Shown here: piece by piece, positions 21,570-32,200 of the stretch
Layout of the letters: every line of letters begins with the position of its first letter
Position numbering within the stretch: position 1 is the first letter of the stretch
Assembly (NCBI RefSeq): GCF_030530745.1
Contig: NZ_JAUMUI010000002.1
Coordinates: forward strand, 27,104 to 91,103
DNA: 64,000 bases
Direction: 5' to 3'
Source of the DNA: Neisseria sp.
Lineage (GTDB): Bacteria; Pseudomonadota; Gammaproteobacteria; Burkholderiales; Neisseriaceae
Notes under the pieces: model-generated
Told to the model about the DNA's origin: nothing
Database searches by the model: none
Seen by the model: the letters and a program-made list of their open reading frames with translations, nothing else
Position numbers and translations under genes: made by a program

Positions 21570-21646
21570 TTTATTACCTTCGTTTTTTCATACAGATGCG
21601 GATTATCACTAATTTTTTTTTAGAATTCAAGAGAATATCGAAAATT

Positions 21647-24013
21647 TTAACGCCTCAGTTGCGCACCTGCACTTTCAGCGGCGTATTCCACCAGTTTTTC
21701 GATTAAAGGCTCCACCGCATCATCGGTCAGCGTGGCCTCATGATCTTGCAGCACCACCTTCACCGCCATGCTTTTCGTCCCTTCCGGCAGCCCTGCCCCG
21801 CGGTAAACGTCGAACACGCTGATTTCTTGAACCAATTTGCTCTTCATCCCCCACAAAGCGGCCAGCAGCGTATCATGCGTTACCTCTTCGGGCAGCACAA
21901 ACGCCAGATCGCGGCGTACGGGCTGGAATTTGGATACGGGGCGGTAAACGGTTTTTTTCCTGCCCAGCACGGCGGCCATGTCGATTTCAAACACCAGCGC
22001 GGCTTGCGGCAGGCCGTATTTTTGCAGCCATTGCGGGTGCAGCTCGCCGATAAAGCCGACGGCATGGCCGTCCATCACGATTTCGGCGGTACGGCCGGGG
22101 TGCAGCGCGGGATGTTCGGCCTTTACGAACGACACGTTTTTACCGCCCAGCAGGGCTTCGACATCGCCTTTCACATCGTAAAAATCGGCCGCACGGATTT
22201 TCCCGCCCCATTGCTCGGGATCGGCGGAGCCGTAAACCAGGCCGCCGATGTGTTCGTTTTGCACGAAACGGCCGTCCGAACCTTTGTTGAACACGCGGGC
22301 GATTTCAAACACGCGCACGCGGTTTTGTTTGCGGTTGAGGTTGTTTTGCAGGATTTCCACCAAACCGCCGATCAGGGTGGAACGCATCACACTGTATTGC
22401 GCCGCCAGCGGGTTTTTCAGGCGGACGGGGTCTTCGTTGGCGGCGAAATCGCGCTCCCATTGCTCGTCAACGAAGGCATAGCTCACCACCTCCTGATAGC
22501 CGCGCGCCGCCATTTGATTGTAAACAGCGAAGCGGCTGCGGCGGGTTTCGGGCAGCGCCAACATTTTCAGACGGCCTGAGGTGTGGTCATCGGGAATGTT
22601 GTCATAGCCGTAGACGCGGGCGATTTCTTCGATTAAATCGGCTTCGATTTCGATGTCGTAACGGAAGCTCGGCGACGTGGTTTGCAGGCCGTCTGAAACT
22701 TTTTTCGGTTGCAGACCCAAGGCGGCCAGAATAGTTTTTATCCGTTCTTCATCAATTTTCACGCCCAGCAGCTTTTCCACCCGCGCCGTGCGCACGGCTA
22801 CGGTTTTGCGTTCGGGCAGCCTGCCTGCCGCTTCAACGATTTCGCCTGCCGCGCCGCCGCAAATCTGCAATACCAGTTCGCTGGCGCGCTCGACGGCGTC
22901 GCGCTGCAATTCAAAGTCCACGCCGCGCTCGAAGCGGAAGGAAGAGTCCGAACCGAAGCCGTATTGGCGCGATTTGCCGGCGATGATTTCCGGCGCGAAC
23001 CAAGCCGCTTCCAGCACGATGTTTTTGGTGCCGTCTGAAACCGCGCTGGCCGCGCCGCCCATCAGCCCGGCCATGCTCAATGTGCCTTGTTCGTCGGCCA
23101 CCACCAAGGTGTTGTCGGCCAGGGTAACGGTTTTTTCGTTCAGGCATTCCAGCGTTTCGCCGTTTTCGGCGCGGCGCACAATCAGGCTGCCTGAAAGTTT
23201 GTCGGCATCAAAAACGTGCATCGGCTGGCCGAGTTCCAGCATCACATAATTGCCGATGTCCACCAGCGCGGAAATGCTGCGCACGCCGCTGCGTTCCAGC
23301 CGCTGCTTCATCCACGCGGGCGTGGCCGCCTGCGCGTCCACGTTTTCAATCACGCGGCTGATAAAGCGGCCGCAGTCGGCAGGCGCGTCAATGCGTACGG
23401 GCTGTATTTTCGCGCTGCCCACCGAGGCCGTCTGAATGTCAGGCTGCCTGAACGCGCAGCCCGTGAGTGCCGCTACTTCGCGCGCCAAACCCTTGATGCT
23501 CAAACAGTCGGCACGGTTGGGCGTGATTTTCAGGGTAAAAACGGTGTCGTCCAAATCCAGATAGTCGCGCAGGTTTTGCCCCACGGGCGCATCGGCGCTC
23601 AGGATGTGCAGGCCGTCCACGCCGTCGTCGGGCAGGCCCAACTCGTCGGTGGAACACAGCATACCGCCCGATTCCACGCCGCGCATTTTGGTGGGCTTGA
23701 TTTTGAAACCGCCCGGCAACACCGCACCCGGCAAGGCACACGGCACTTTGATGCCGGCACGCACATTCGGTGCACCGCAAACGATTTGAATCAGCCCGCC
23801 GGTGCCGGCATCGACTTGGGTAACGTTCAGGCGGTCTGCATCGGGGTGTTTTTCCACCGATTTCACTTCCGCCACCACTACATTAGAGAAAGCAGGCGCG
23901 GCGGGTTCGGTTTCTTCCACCTCCAAACCGGCCATGGTTAACAGGTGCGCCAGTTCGTCGGCGGAAAGATTGGGATGGGCTTGGGTGTTCAGCCAGGAAT
24001 AGGGGAATTGCAT
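21647..24013 (-). CDS. pheT: Phenylalanine-tRNA ligase beta subunit
   Basis: PheT with PheS charges tRNA-Phe. The 788-residue product starts MQFPYSWLNTQAHP. It has the N-terminal tRNA-binding EMAP/OB domain (about 40-150), B3/B4 editing domain, B5, the catalytic-like core and the C-terminal anticodon-binding FDX-ACB domain (FQPVRRDLAFVLPEEV). Length is standard. Normally it directly follows pheS; here about 3.5 kb of defence-related genes separate them. Two AGGCTGCCTGAA words (23184 and 23441) lie within the gene. Confidence 0.97.
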   Translation of the reverse strand: MQFPYSWLNTQAHPNLSADELAHLLTMAGLEVEETEPAAPAFSNVVVAEVKSVEKHPDADRLNVTQVDAGTGGLIQIVCGAPNVRAGIKVPCALPGAVLPGGFKIKPTKMRGVESGGMLCSTDELGLPDDGVDGLHILSADAPVGQNLRDYLDLDDTVFTLKITPNRADCLSIKGLAREVAALTGCAFRQPDIQTASVGSAKIQPVRIDAPADCGRFISRVIENVDAQAATPAWMKQRLERSGVRSISALVDIGNYVMLELGQPMHVFDADKLSGSLIVRRAENGETLECLNEKTVTLADNTLVVADEQGTLSMAGLMGGAASAVSDGTKNIVLEAAWFAPEIIAGKSRQYGFGSDSSFRFERGVDFELQRDAVERASELVLQICGGAAGEIVEAAGRLPERKTVAVRTARVEKLLGVKIDEERIKTILAALGLQPKKVSDGLQTTSPSFRYDIEIEADLIEEIARVYGYDNIPDDHTSGRLKMLALPETRRSRFAVYNQMAARGYQEVVSYAFVDEQWERDFAANEDPVRLKNPLAAQYSVMRSTLIGGLVEILQNNLNRKQNRVRVFEIARVFNKGSDGRFVQNEHIGGLVYGSADPEQWGGKIRAADFYDVKGDVEALLGGKNVSFVKAEHPALHPGRTAEIVMDGHAVGFIGELHPQWLQKYGLPQAALVFEIDMAAVLGRKKTVYRPVSKFQPVRRDLAFVLPEEVTHDTLLAALWGMKSKLVQEISVFDVYRGAGLPEGTKSMAVKVVLQDHEATLTDDAVEPLIEKLVEYAAESAGAQLRR

Positions 24014-24097
24014 GGTTATTGATCTATCAAAATTAAAGGTTATTCACAGGTAATCAACCAGTTTCTAGGAAATTTGAGTTAAGAGGATAATGGCAGT

Positions 24098-24433
24098 CTA
24101 TTTATATATTTTTAATATATTTTTCAACGCCATAATGGAATGGAAAATATGGTTTCTCGGAAAGCTATTACTTTCGTAATCCTTTAATTCATCTTTTTCA
24201 AGATAATCTATAACTAATTTTAAATGTTCTACATATTCATCAGGTAATGAAATCTTGGACATTAAACCATTGTAAGGAAAGAAACCTTGGAAAATCAAAT
24301 CATCGGAGTCAAGCACTATTTCCCCATGCTTACACATTTCTTTTGCTTTATCAATTGCACTAGATACAGTTTCCGCTTCGATGATTATGTTACGACTCAG
24401 GATCTCTTTAACTTCAACTTCAAACAATTCCAT
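24098..24433 (-). CDS. DpnD/PcfM-like protein
   Basis: The 111-residue product begins MELFEVEVKEILSRNIIIEAET and continues SAIDKAKEMCKHGEIVLDSDD, which resembles the DpnD/PcfM family. DpnD is the uncharacterised partner encoded after the DpnI endonuclease in the pneumococcal DpnI cassette. The gene directly follows the DpnI homologue, reproducing the dpnC-dpnD order. It is clearly more AT-rich than its neighbours, pointing to transfer. I chose the ATG at 24433; a TTG at 24454 overlapping the drg stop is an alternative. The family match is from memory of its conserved core. Confidence 0.65.
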   Translation of the reverse strand: MELFEVEVKEILSRNIIIEAETVSSAIDKAKEMCKHGEIVLDSDDLIFQGFFPYNGLMSKISLPDEYVEHLKLVIDYLEKDELKDYESNSFPRNHIFHSIMALKNILKIYK

Positions 24434-24450
24434 TTTCACTTTCTCTTTTA

Positions 24451-25224
24451 TCAAATGGCCAGTTTCCGATACTGCCCACGGGCGGAAAACTCGATTACAT
24501 TTTGATCACGCAAAATCTGCAACTGCTGGCGGATTTTATCCTTAACATGATTATTTTCAGGAAATTGAATCGACAATTGTTTTTCAAATCCATATACCTG
24601 TTGCAAATTAAATTGCTCAGGTAGCCTTTCGATGCATTTCATAATGGCTAGCAGCCATCCTTTATTGGCTGCTTTTTGCTTTCTTAAAAACAGGCTCGTT
24701 TTCCATTGTTCGTGTACCCGTTCGGGTTCAATCATCCGGGCTTGCTCAACCAATAAGATTTTACCGCTTTCAGGCAGTGTGCCGATGTTTATCGTGCAAC
24801 CAACCCAGCCTGCCCGTTTTGCGGTTTCAGGCAAAGGTTTGCGGCGGGCAATCATATCGGCGGTCATAAAATGCTTGGGTACCAGCATGAGCTGCTGCAC
24901 GGAATAATCGGCTTTGCTGTACGACAGGAAAAAGAAATTGGGGTTGTCGTCGGCCTGAATCCGCTCCATCATGGTTTGGTATGCGCCATCATTAACGGTT
25001 TTCCCTGTTGATTTCCCCTGTTTGCTTTTCAGTTCGAATTGTTCGTTGCAGTGGGAACACAGAAAATCTTGTACGGGGCGGTTGTTCGGTGCTTTACTTA
25101 TCGGTTTGCAGCCGCAATTCGGACAATACACATTTGCCCCCATCCAGTTTTCAGTCAAAACACGGACAATTTGAGCAGCATTTTTATAACCCTCTGCCAA
25201 GCATGTATCGAAATACAAGTTCAC
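24451..25224 (-). CDS. drg: DpnI-type methyl-directed restriction endonuclease (dam-replacing gene)
   Basis: DpnI cleaves GATC only when adenine is methylated. The 257-residue product shows the family zinc knuckle (C34, C37, C56, C59), the PD-(D/E)XK centre D53 and E64-L65-K66, the long NPNFFFLSYSK stretch, and a C-terminal winged-helix domain (HVKDKIRQQLQILRDQNVIEF) that reads methylated DNA. It starts at GTG 25224, overlapping the stop of truncated dam by GTGA. In Neisseria such a gene, drg, is known to replace dam. An active enzyme requires a host without Dam methylation, consistent with the broken dam next to it. Confidence 0.92.
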   Translation of the reverse strand: MNLYFDTCLAEGYKNAAQIVRVLTENWMGANVYCPNCGCKPISKAPNNRPVQDFLCSHCNEQFELKSKQGKSTGKTVNDGAYQTMMERIQADDNPNFFFLSYSKADYSVQQLMLVPKHFMTADMIARRKPLPETAKRAGWVGCTINIGTLPESGKILLVEQARMIEPERVHEQWKTSLFLRKQKAANKGWLLAIMKCIERLPEQFNLQQVYGFEKQLSIQFPENNHVKDKIRQQLQILRDQNVIEFSARGQYRKLAI

Positions 25225-25832
25225 TGCACGAAACCTTTCGCATACGACGTAAACGATGCGGTTTCGCTCAGCGGCACATAAGGCGGATCGCAATAGACCA
25301 CATCGTCATCACCTGCCTGATTTAAGGCTGCCTGAAAATCACCGCACATCAATTCGATGCGCTCGGACTTGTCAGCAAAGGCTTGCATTTCCGTTGCGGG
25401 AAAATAAGGGGCGCTGTAACGGCCAAAGGGAACGTTAAACATGCCTTTGCTGTTGTAGCGGCACAAGCCGTTAAAGGCATGTCGGTTCAAATAAACAAAC
25501 AAGGCAGAACGCTCGGCAATATTGCGGCTGTGGTTGAATTGTTCGCGCAGCTCGTAAAAGCGGGCTTCCTGATTATTTTCAGAAATAAAAAACGAACGGG
25601 CATATTCTATGAACGATTGCTTTTCCTGTTTTAATGTCCGGAAAAGGCCAATCAAATCAGGATTGGTGTCGTTTAACAGATAGGCATCAAAGTCCAAAGC
25701 CAGCGATAAGGCAGCTGATCCCGCAAACGGCTCAATCAAGCGCTTGCAGGGATTTTGGGGCATATGGGCGGCAATAAACGGCGCCAGTTTGGCTTTGCCG
25801 CCTGCCCATTTCAGAAAAGGTTTATTTGACAT
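25221..25832 (-). pseudogene. dam: Truncated Dam adenine methyltransferase
   Basis: Dam methylates adenine in GATC. The 203 residues match Dam from motif X (FLKWAGGK, residues 6-13) and motif I (EPFAGSAAL, about 34-42) through the target-recognition region (NRHAFNGLCRYN, FNVPFGRY) to motif IV D182-P-P-Y and SETASFTSYAKGF. Translation then stops, while E. coli Dam continues about 75 residues. The missing part holds motifs V-VIII, so the protein is probably inactive. The break coincides with the drg start, so the 3' end was replaced. It overlaps mntA by 22 bp. Confidence 0.88.
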
Positions 25833-26164
25833 GGTGGGTACTTTATTTTCAGGCAGCCTGAAAGGTTTCTGGCCGTCTGTATCACGTAATGCTGTTGTTG
25901 GATGATTTTCCTAAACTCTTCACTGATCAACTGCCAGTCGGCAATATCCACTTTCCAAGGCAGGTCGGATTCGGAAAAGGCTTCCGTCAAAGCGGCGTGT
26001 TCGGCCAGGGTCAGGGCTTGCGGTGCGATAACGGCCAGATCCAAATCGGAATAGGGTTTGGCCGTGCCCGTTACCCGCGAGCCGAATGCCCATACGGTGT
26101 AATCGGGGATGTGTCGGCGCAGAATCTGTTTGACGGTCTGCAAATGTCCGGCTGCAATATCCAT
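25811..26164 (-). CDS. mntA: MntA-type minimal nucleotidyltransferase antitoxin
   Basis: MNT antitoxins of HEPN/MNT modules transfer AMP to the partner toxin to silence it. The 117-residue product has the GSX10DXD signature (G28-S29, D40, D42 in FGSRVTGTAKPYSDLDLAV) and a third acidic residue D73 (WKVDIADW), a full catalytic triad. It starts one base after the hepT stop. Its last residues read through a king/sim-type uptake word (25851-25862), so the C-terminal tail looks non-native. Family assignment is strong, substrate and partner inferred from neighbours. Confidence 0.85.
   Translation of the reverse strand: MDIAAGHLQTVKQILRRHIPDYTVWAFGSRVTGTAKPYSDLDLAVIAPQALTLAEHAALTEAFSESDLPWKVDIADWQLISEEFRKIIQQQHYVIQTARNLSGCLKIKYPPCQINLF
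25849..25862. repeat. Non-native uptake word TTCAGGCAGCCTGAA
   Basis: This reads AGGCAGCCTGAA on the plus strand and AGGCTGCCTGAA on the minus strand, the uptake dialects described for Kingella and Simonsiella, whereas nearly all words in this window are AGGCCGTCTGAA. Confidence 0.75.
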
Positions 26165-26575
26165 TCAGTTTCCCAGTCTGCGGTTAAGCATATCCCGTAA
26201 AAACACGGCTTCGGCGAGAAATTGTTCAATGCCGCCCACCACGGCCAGAACGGTTTTTTCGTCATAAGTATGGCTGGTGCGGCTGCGCATATCGCAATAC
26301 TGCCGCCAATCCGACCAGTCGCCGCGCAGCAAGCCCTGCTCGTTGGCAGTGCGGATCAGGTCTTGGAAGGTCATCGCATCAATCTCGGCAGGATTGGCGG
26401 AAGCGTGTTCCAAATACCGCTTCAATATTTTATGGGCGATTTCGTAGGTAAATTCAAAACGCTGAATCAGGCCGTCGCGGATTTGGGTGTCGGAAACGTC
26501 TTTCAGGTAGCGTTCCCAACCCTCCTGCAAACGGGCAACGGCATTGGTCAGGGGCTGGATGGATAATGTCTGCAT
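26165..26575 (-). CDS. hepT: HepT-type HEPN toxin
   Basis: HEPN toxins are small helical RNases. The 136-residue product belongs to the HI0074-like nucleotidyltransferase-substrate family: long helices (ALVARLQEG-type N-terminus, RFEFTYEIAHKILKRYL) and the RX4HXY catalytic and modification motif R97-SRTS-H102-T-Y104. In characterised pairs the tyrosine is AMPylated by the MNT partner. It is encoded directly before mntA with abutting stop and start, the standard toxin-antitoxin arrangement. Whether it is toxic here is an inference. Confidence 0.85.
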   Translation of the reverse strand: MQTLSIQPLTNAVARLQEGWERYLKDVSDTQIRDGLIQRFEFTYEIAHKILKRYLEHASANPAEIDAMTFQDLIRTANEQGLLRGDWSDWRQYCDMRSRTSHTYDEKTVLAVVGGIEQFLAEAVFLRDMLNRRLGN

Positions 26576-26589
26576 GGGAATTCCGGTTT

Positions 26590-26603
26590 TCAGGCAGCCT
26601 GAA
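26590..26603. repeat. Non-native uptake word TTCAGGCAGCCTGAA
   Basis: A second palindromic AGGCAGCCTGAA/AGGCTGCCTGAA word, located just upstream of hepT. Confidence 0.75.
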
Positions 26604-26605
26604 CA

Positions 26606-26895
26606 TTAAAAGAAGATTGAAATCAAACCATAAGCACACAGCGTGCAGACTAGCAAAACAACATTTTCCCATTTGTTGCGGAATGGCGCGCAGCCGCTGC
26701 CGGTTACCGTGCAGGCCAACCCGCCCAAAAAGCGTATTGCGCGCGCTCCAGCCATCTTTCTGCCAAAACCAAGTATCCGCCATTGCCCGATTTAAAATCA
26801 AAATACTGCGCGGCACGGGTTTCAAAACAAGCCTGCAATATCAGGCAGGCTAAGGCGGTACCGTAACCGATCAGCATGAAATGTGTTCTGTTCAC
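26606..26895 (-). pseudogene. Frameshifted small membrane protein
   Basis: From the ATG at 26895 the minus strand encodes a hydrophobic start (MNRTHFMLIGYGTALACLIL) and runs to a stop at 26704. In a neighbouring frame the coding potential continues as VTGSGCAPFRNKWENV and a second hydrophobic helix (VVLLVCTLCAYGLISIFF) to a stop near 26606. Joined, the two parts would give about 95 residues with two membrane segments. I do not recognise the family. It may be a real gene broken by one indel, or chance; it sits between ogt and hepT. Confidence 0.4.
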
Positions 26896-26992
26896 CGTTC
26901 AGGCCGTCTGAAAACTGATTCATATTGCTTCAAAACCCGCATCATGATTAAAACAGCCGTCAAAAATATTGATGCGGTTCCATTTTCAGCCG

Positions 26993-27532
26993 TCAGCAGC
27001 CTGCTTCACCAAACAGGCCGCCGGAGTGCGGATTCATGCCGCGCTCATGTTCCAGCAGCCATTGTTTGCGCTGCAAACCGCCGCCGTAACCCATGAGGCT
27101 GCCGTCCGCACCGATTACGCGGTGGCACGGGATAATGACCGATACGCGGTTCTGCCCGTTGGCATTGGCGACCGCCCGCACGGCGGAAGGTTTGCCGATC
27201 CGTTCGGCCTGCTCTTGATAGCTGACGGTTGTGCCGTACGGAATCTGTTGCAGTGCCGCCCAAACGGCTGCCTGAAACGGCGTGGACGGCGTATGCAGCG
27301 CCACCTCAAACTGCCGCCGTATTCCGGCAAAATATTCGCGCAGCTCGGCTTCTGCCTGTTCCAGATGCCGGTTTGTTCCGGCAGCCAACCGCCGCTTGAG
27401 CAAACGCTGCAAATCCCGCTGTTCCCGCTCAACCCGCCTGCTGCCGACAAATTCCAGCAGACACAAGCCCTGCTCGGTGGCACAGGCAACCATACCGCCC
27501 AAAGGGCTGTGAAAACAGTGGGTGTAAATCAT
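26993..27532 (-). CDS. ogt: Methylated-DNA-protein-cysteine methyltransferase
   Basis: This enzyme repairs O6-methylguanine by transferring the methyl group to its own cysteine, in a single turnover. The 179-residue product has the N-terminal ribonuclease-like domain and the C-terminal core TPFQAAVWAALQQIPYGTTVSYQEQA, then IIPCHRVIG with the acceptor C136 and GYGGGLQRKQWLLEHE. I chose the ATG at 27532; an upstream TTG at 27562 falls in an uptake word. It follows pheS by about 30 bp and probably shares its transcript. Confidence 0.92.
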   Translation of the reverse strand: MIYTHCFHSPLGGMVACATEQGLCLLEFVGSRRVEREQRDLQRLLKRRLAAGTNRHLEQAEAELREYFAGIRRQFEVALHTPSTPFQAAVWAALQQIPYGTTVSYQEQAERIGKPSAVRAVANANGQNRVSVIIPCHRVIGADGSLMGYGGGLQRKQWLLEHERGMNPHSGGLFGEAGC

Positions 27533-27564
27533 TTTGGCGGGACGTCCGAAGGCCGTCTGCAAAC

Positions 27565-29270
<1,706 letters not shown>

Positions 29271-32200
29271 ATGTCAAACCAAATCATCCTCACCGTTATC
29301 CCGACGAAAGGTGCATCAACTGCCGGACGGACCGCCCGTTTCAATGTAAATGCCGGTTCCGGCCAAGCCTTGCACATACAGGCAGCCGCACTCTCTGATT
29401 ACCAGCTTGCCGACGCCGCCACCGGCCTTGCCCCTGAAAATCTGGAATTTACCCGTATGGGCGACAATCTGCATATCCGCAGCAAAGCTTCTGCTTCCGG
29501 CCGTCCCGATATCGTAATCGAAAACTACTATGCCCATAACGGCAATATCAAAGGTTTGCAGGCAGACGGATCGTCGGCCGCCTATGACGGAAAAATCCCT
29601 GCCAAGCCCTTGGCAGCCGAACAAGTAACCGTACACCAAAGCGGCGCCGGCAACGGCGTAAACAAACTGGCCGTAACTTTGGGCGGCTTGGCGGGAGTGG
29701 GCCTGCTCGGCGCATTGGCAGGCGGCGGAGGCGGGGGCGGAAGCAGCACCAACCCGTCTCCGACCGCTGTGGCAACCCAAAGCAATGCATCTTCGACAGC
29801 CGCACAAACTGCCGCTTCGTCTGCCAATACAGCCACCACTCCCAAAACCACGGCAACAGCCGCTCAAACCGCATCTTCAAACTCTGCCGTACAAACAAAT
29901 ACTGCAACAGAAACTGCTTCCGTTTCTATTGCAGAAGAAGCCGAGGAAACAGCAGATGCCGCACCCGTCAGCACAACTGATCCCGAATCCGCAGGCACGC
30001 CGTCTGAAACCGTTTCCGCTGCCGCCAAAGACAGCGGACAAAAAACGGCTGATACTGCAACTGCAATCTCATCCGGCGGCACTACCGTATCCGATGCGCA
30101 AAGCACCGCACCCGGCAGCACAACTGTGCCCGAACCCGCAGGCATGCCGTCTGAAACCGTTTCCGCTTCCGGCAAAGAAAGCGGACAAAAAACGGCTGAT
30201 ACGGCAACCTCATCCGGCAACACTGCCGTAACGGCAGATACCGTTGCAAACAACAATAATCCGGCAAATGATTCAACAGCAGCAACCTCCCCGACCGGGG
30301 CTGTTTCAACAAACTCTGCCGCCACAGTTTCAGACGGCCCAACCGCAACGCAAAACGGCTACCGTGTATATGAACACCCGCAATACGGAAAATATATCGA
30401 TGCCACCGAATTCGGCACCGATCCGAGCGGCCAAACCGACAGCCTTGCCGCTATCAACGCCGCTTTGGCTGCGGCCCATCTGGAAAACGCCGCCGTATAT
30501 TTGAGCGGCAGCCTGTATATTTCAGATCAAATTATATTGAACGAAACCAATTCCGGCGTAACCGGCCTGTTTGGCGACGGCATGGGTAAAACCACTATTT
30601 CGTTCGACAAAGAGCAAACCGGCGTGTTCAACCCCAACAGCAACGAAGACGACATCCGTGCTTTCGCCGGCATCCTTATCGACGGCCAAAGCAACAAAAC
30701 CATTGCCGAGCTGTCGGTGAAATATACCAATCCCGATTTTTACCGTAAGGGTCTGAGCTATTTCGGCAAGGTTAGCGGTATTCTGGTAAACGATGCCGAC
30801 AATACCCTCATCAGCAAAGTAGAAGTATCCGGAGCCAACCGTGCCGGTGTGTATTTCACCTCTACCAAAACCCTGACATCCGATCCCGAAAGCCCCCAAG
30901 GCCGTACCTATAAAGCCCGCCTGATCCGCGGCGAAGTAGATGAAACCTACGAAAGCCTGCCCTTGGGTGAAAACAACCGCATCGTCGACAGCAATCTGCA
31001 CCACAACCGTGTGGCCGGTGTATTGGTTTCTTACCAGAAAAACTTTGTGGCCGACAACAACACCATGTCGTGGAACGGCCACGAAGCCGACGGCGGCACC
31101 GGTTACGGCATCGCCAGCATGGCAGGCAGCTACAACTTCGGCATCACCTTTACCAACAACAAAACCGATCACAACTACCGCAAAGGTTTGGATGTGCACG
31201 ACGGCGACAACATCGTGATTGAAAACAACACCTCAAACGGCGACCGCCTCAACGGCATTGCCGTGTATAACCGCCAATTCACGATGGATACGGTGAAAAT
31301 CAGCAATAACACCATCATTGCCGATCCGAACTTCCGCTTGGAACAAGACGACGATTTGGGAAGCCGCTACCACGGTTATGCGGGCATTCAAATCCAAACC
31401 AACACCATGAACCGCGATTTGCGCAGCAGCGATACCGGCCATTTTGAAATCAGCAACAACACTGTTTCAAATCTGGATGTTTACCAAAATGCCATACAGA
31501 CATACGGCATCGAGTTCCGCAACCATGAACCGCACATGCACTACACGCTCGACATTACCGGCAACACTATCGAAGGCGAATCCTCGAAATATGCCATTGC
31601 TATTATCAACAACACAAAAAACAATACCTTAGGCACAAACGGCGAAGGATCGGGCACCATCAACATTCTGAACAACAACATCGACATCGGCAGCATCCTC
31701 AAAGGCGCCATGCCCATCTTTATTATCGAAGAGAGCAACAGCGGCCAACTGCGCGGCGAAGTTACCGTATCGGGCAACAGTCTGACCATTCGCGAAGCAT
31801 CCGACGGCACCATTGAAGGCGTTCAAATGGTGGGCAATGCCGAAACCTACCGCGTTACCGACAACACCTTTGAAATCCACGGCACCATGGACAAACCCGT
31901 TGTCAGCTTGCTCGGCCGCGCAGGCGGAGAGATTCCCGAACTGATTGTCAGCGGCAACGACATCACTACAGACTTGACCGGCAACCTCTACCGCAGCTGG
32001 ATCGAACGCAATGCTGTTGTCGATGTTTATGCCGACAACAATACCCACAACGGTAAAGAGCTGGCAGAAGTGAAACATATCGTTTCTACTCCTGCTGCAG
32101 GCTATGCACCCGAAACTGCCGAAACGGTTGAAACCGCCGAAACCGCCCACGTTTTAGATTTGGGCATCGGCAGCAACACCATATCGGGTACCGACTCCTA

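Noticed and set aside
24040-24048. TTATTCACA, a DnaA-box match upstream of pheT
   Set aside because: It is a single isolated word with no second box nearby and is expected by chance in 64 kb.
25200-25240. Dam truncation as a simple frameshift or sequencing error
   Set aside because: No continuation of Dam is visible in any frame after the stop; the sequence there is the DpnI homologue, so the end was replaced.
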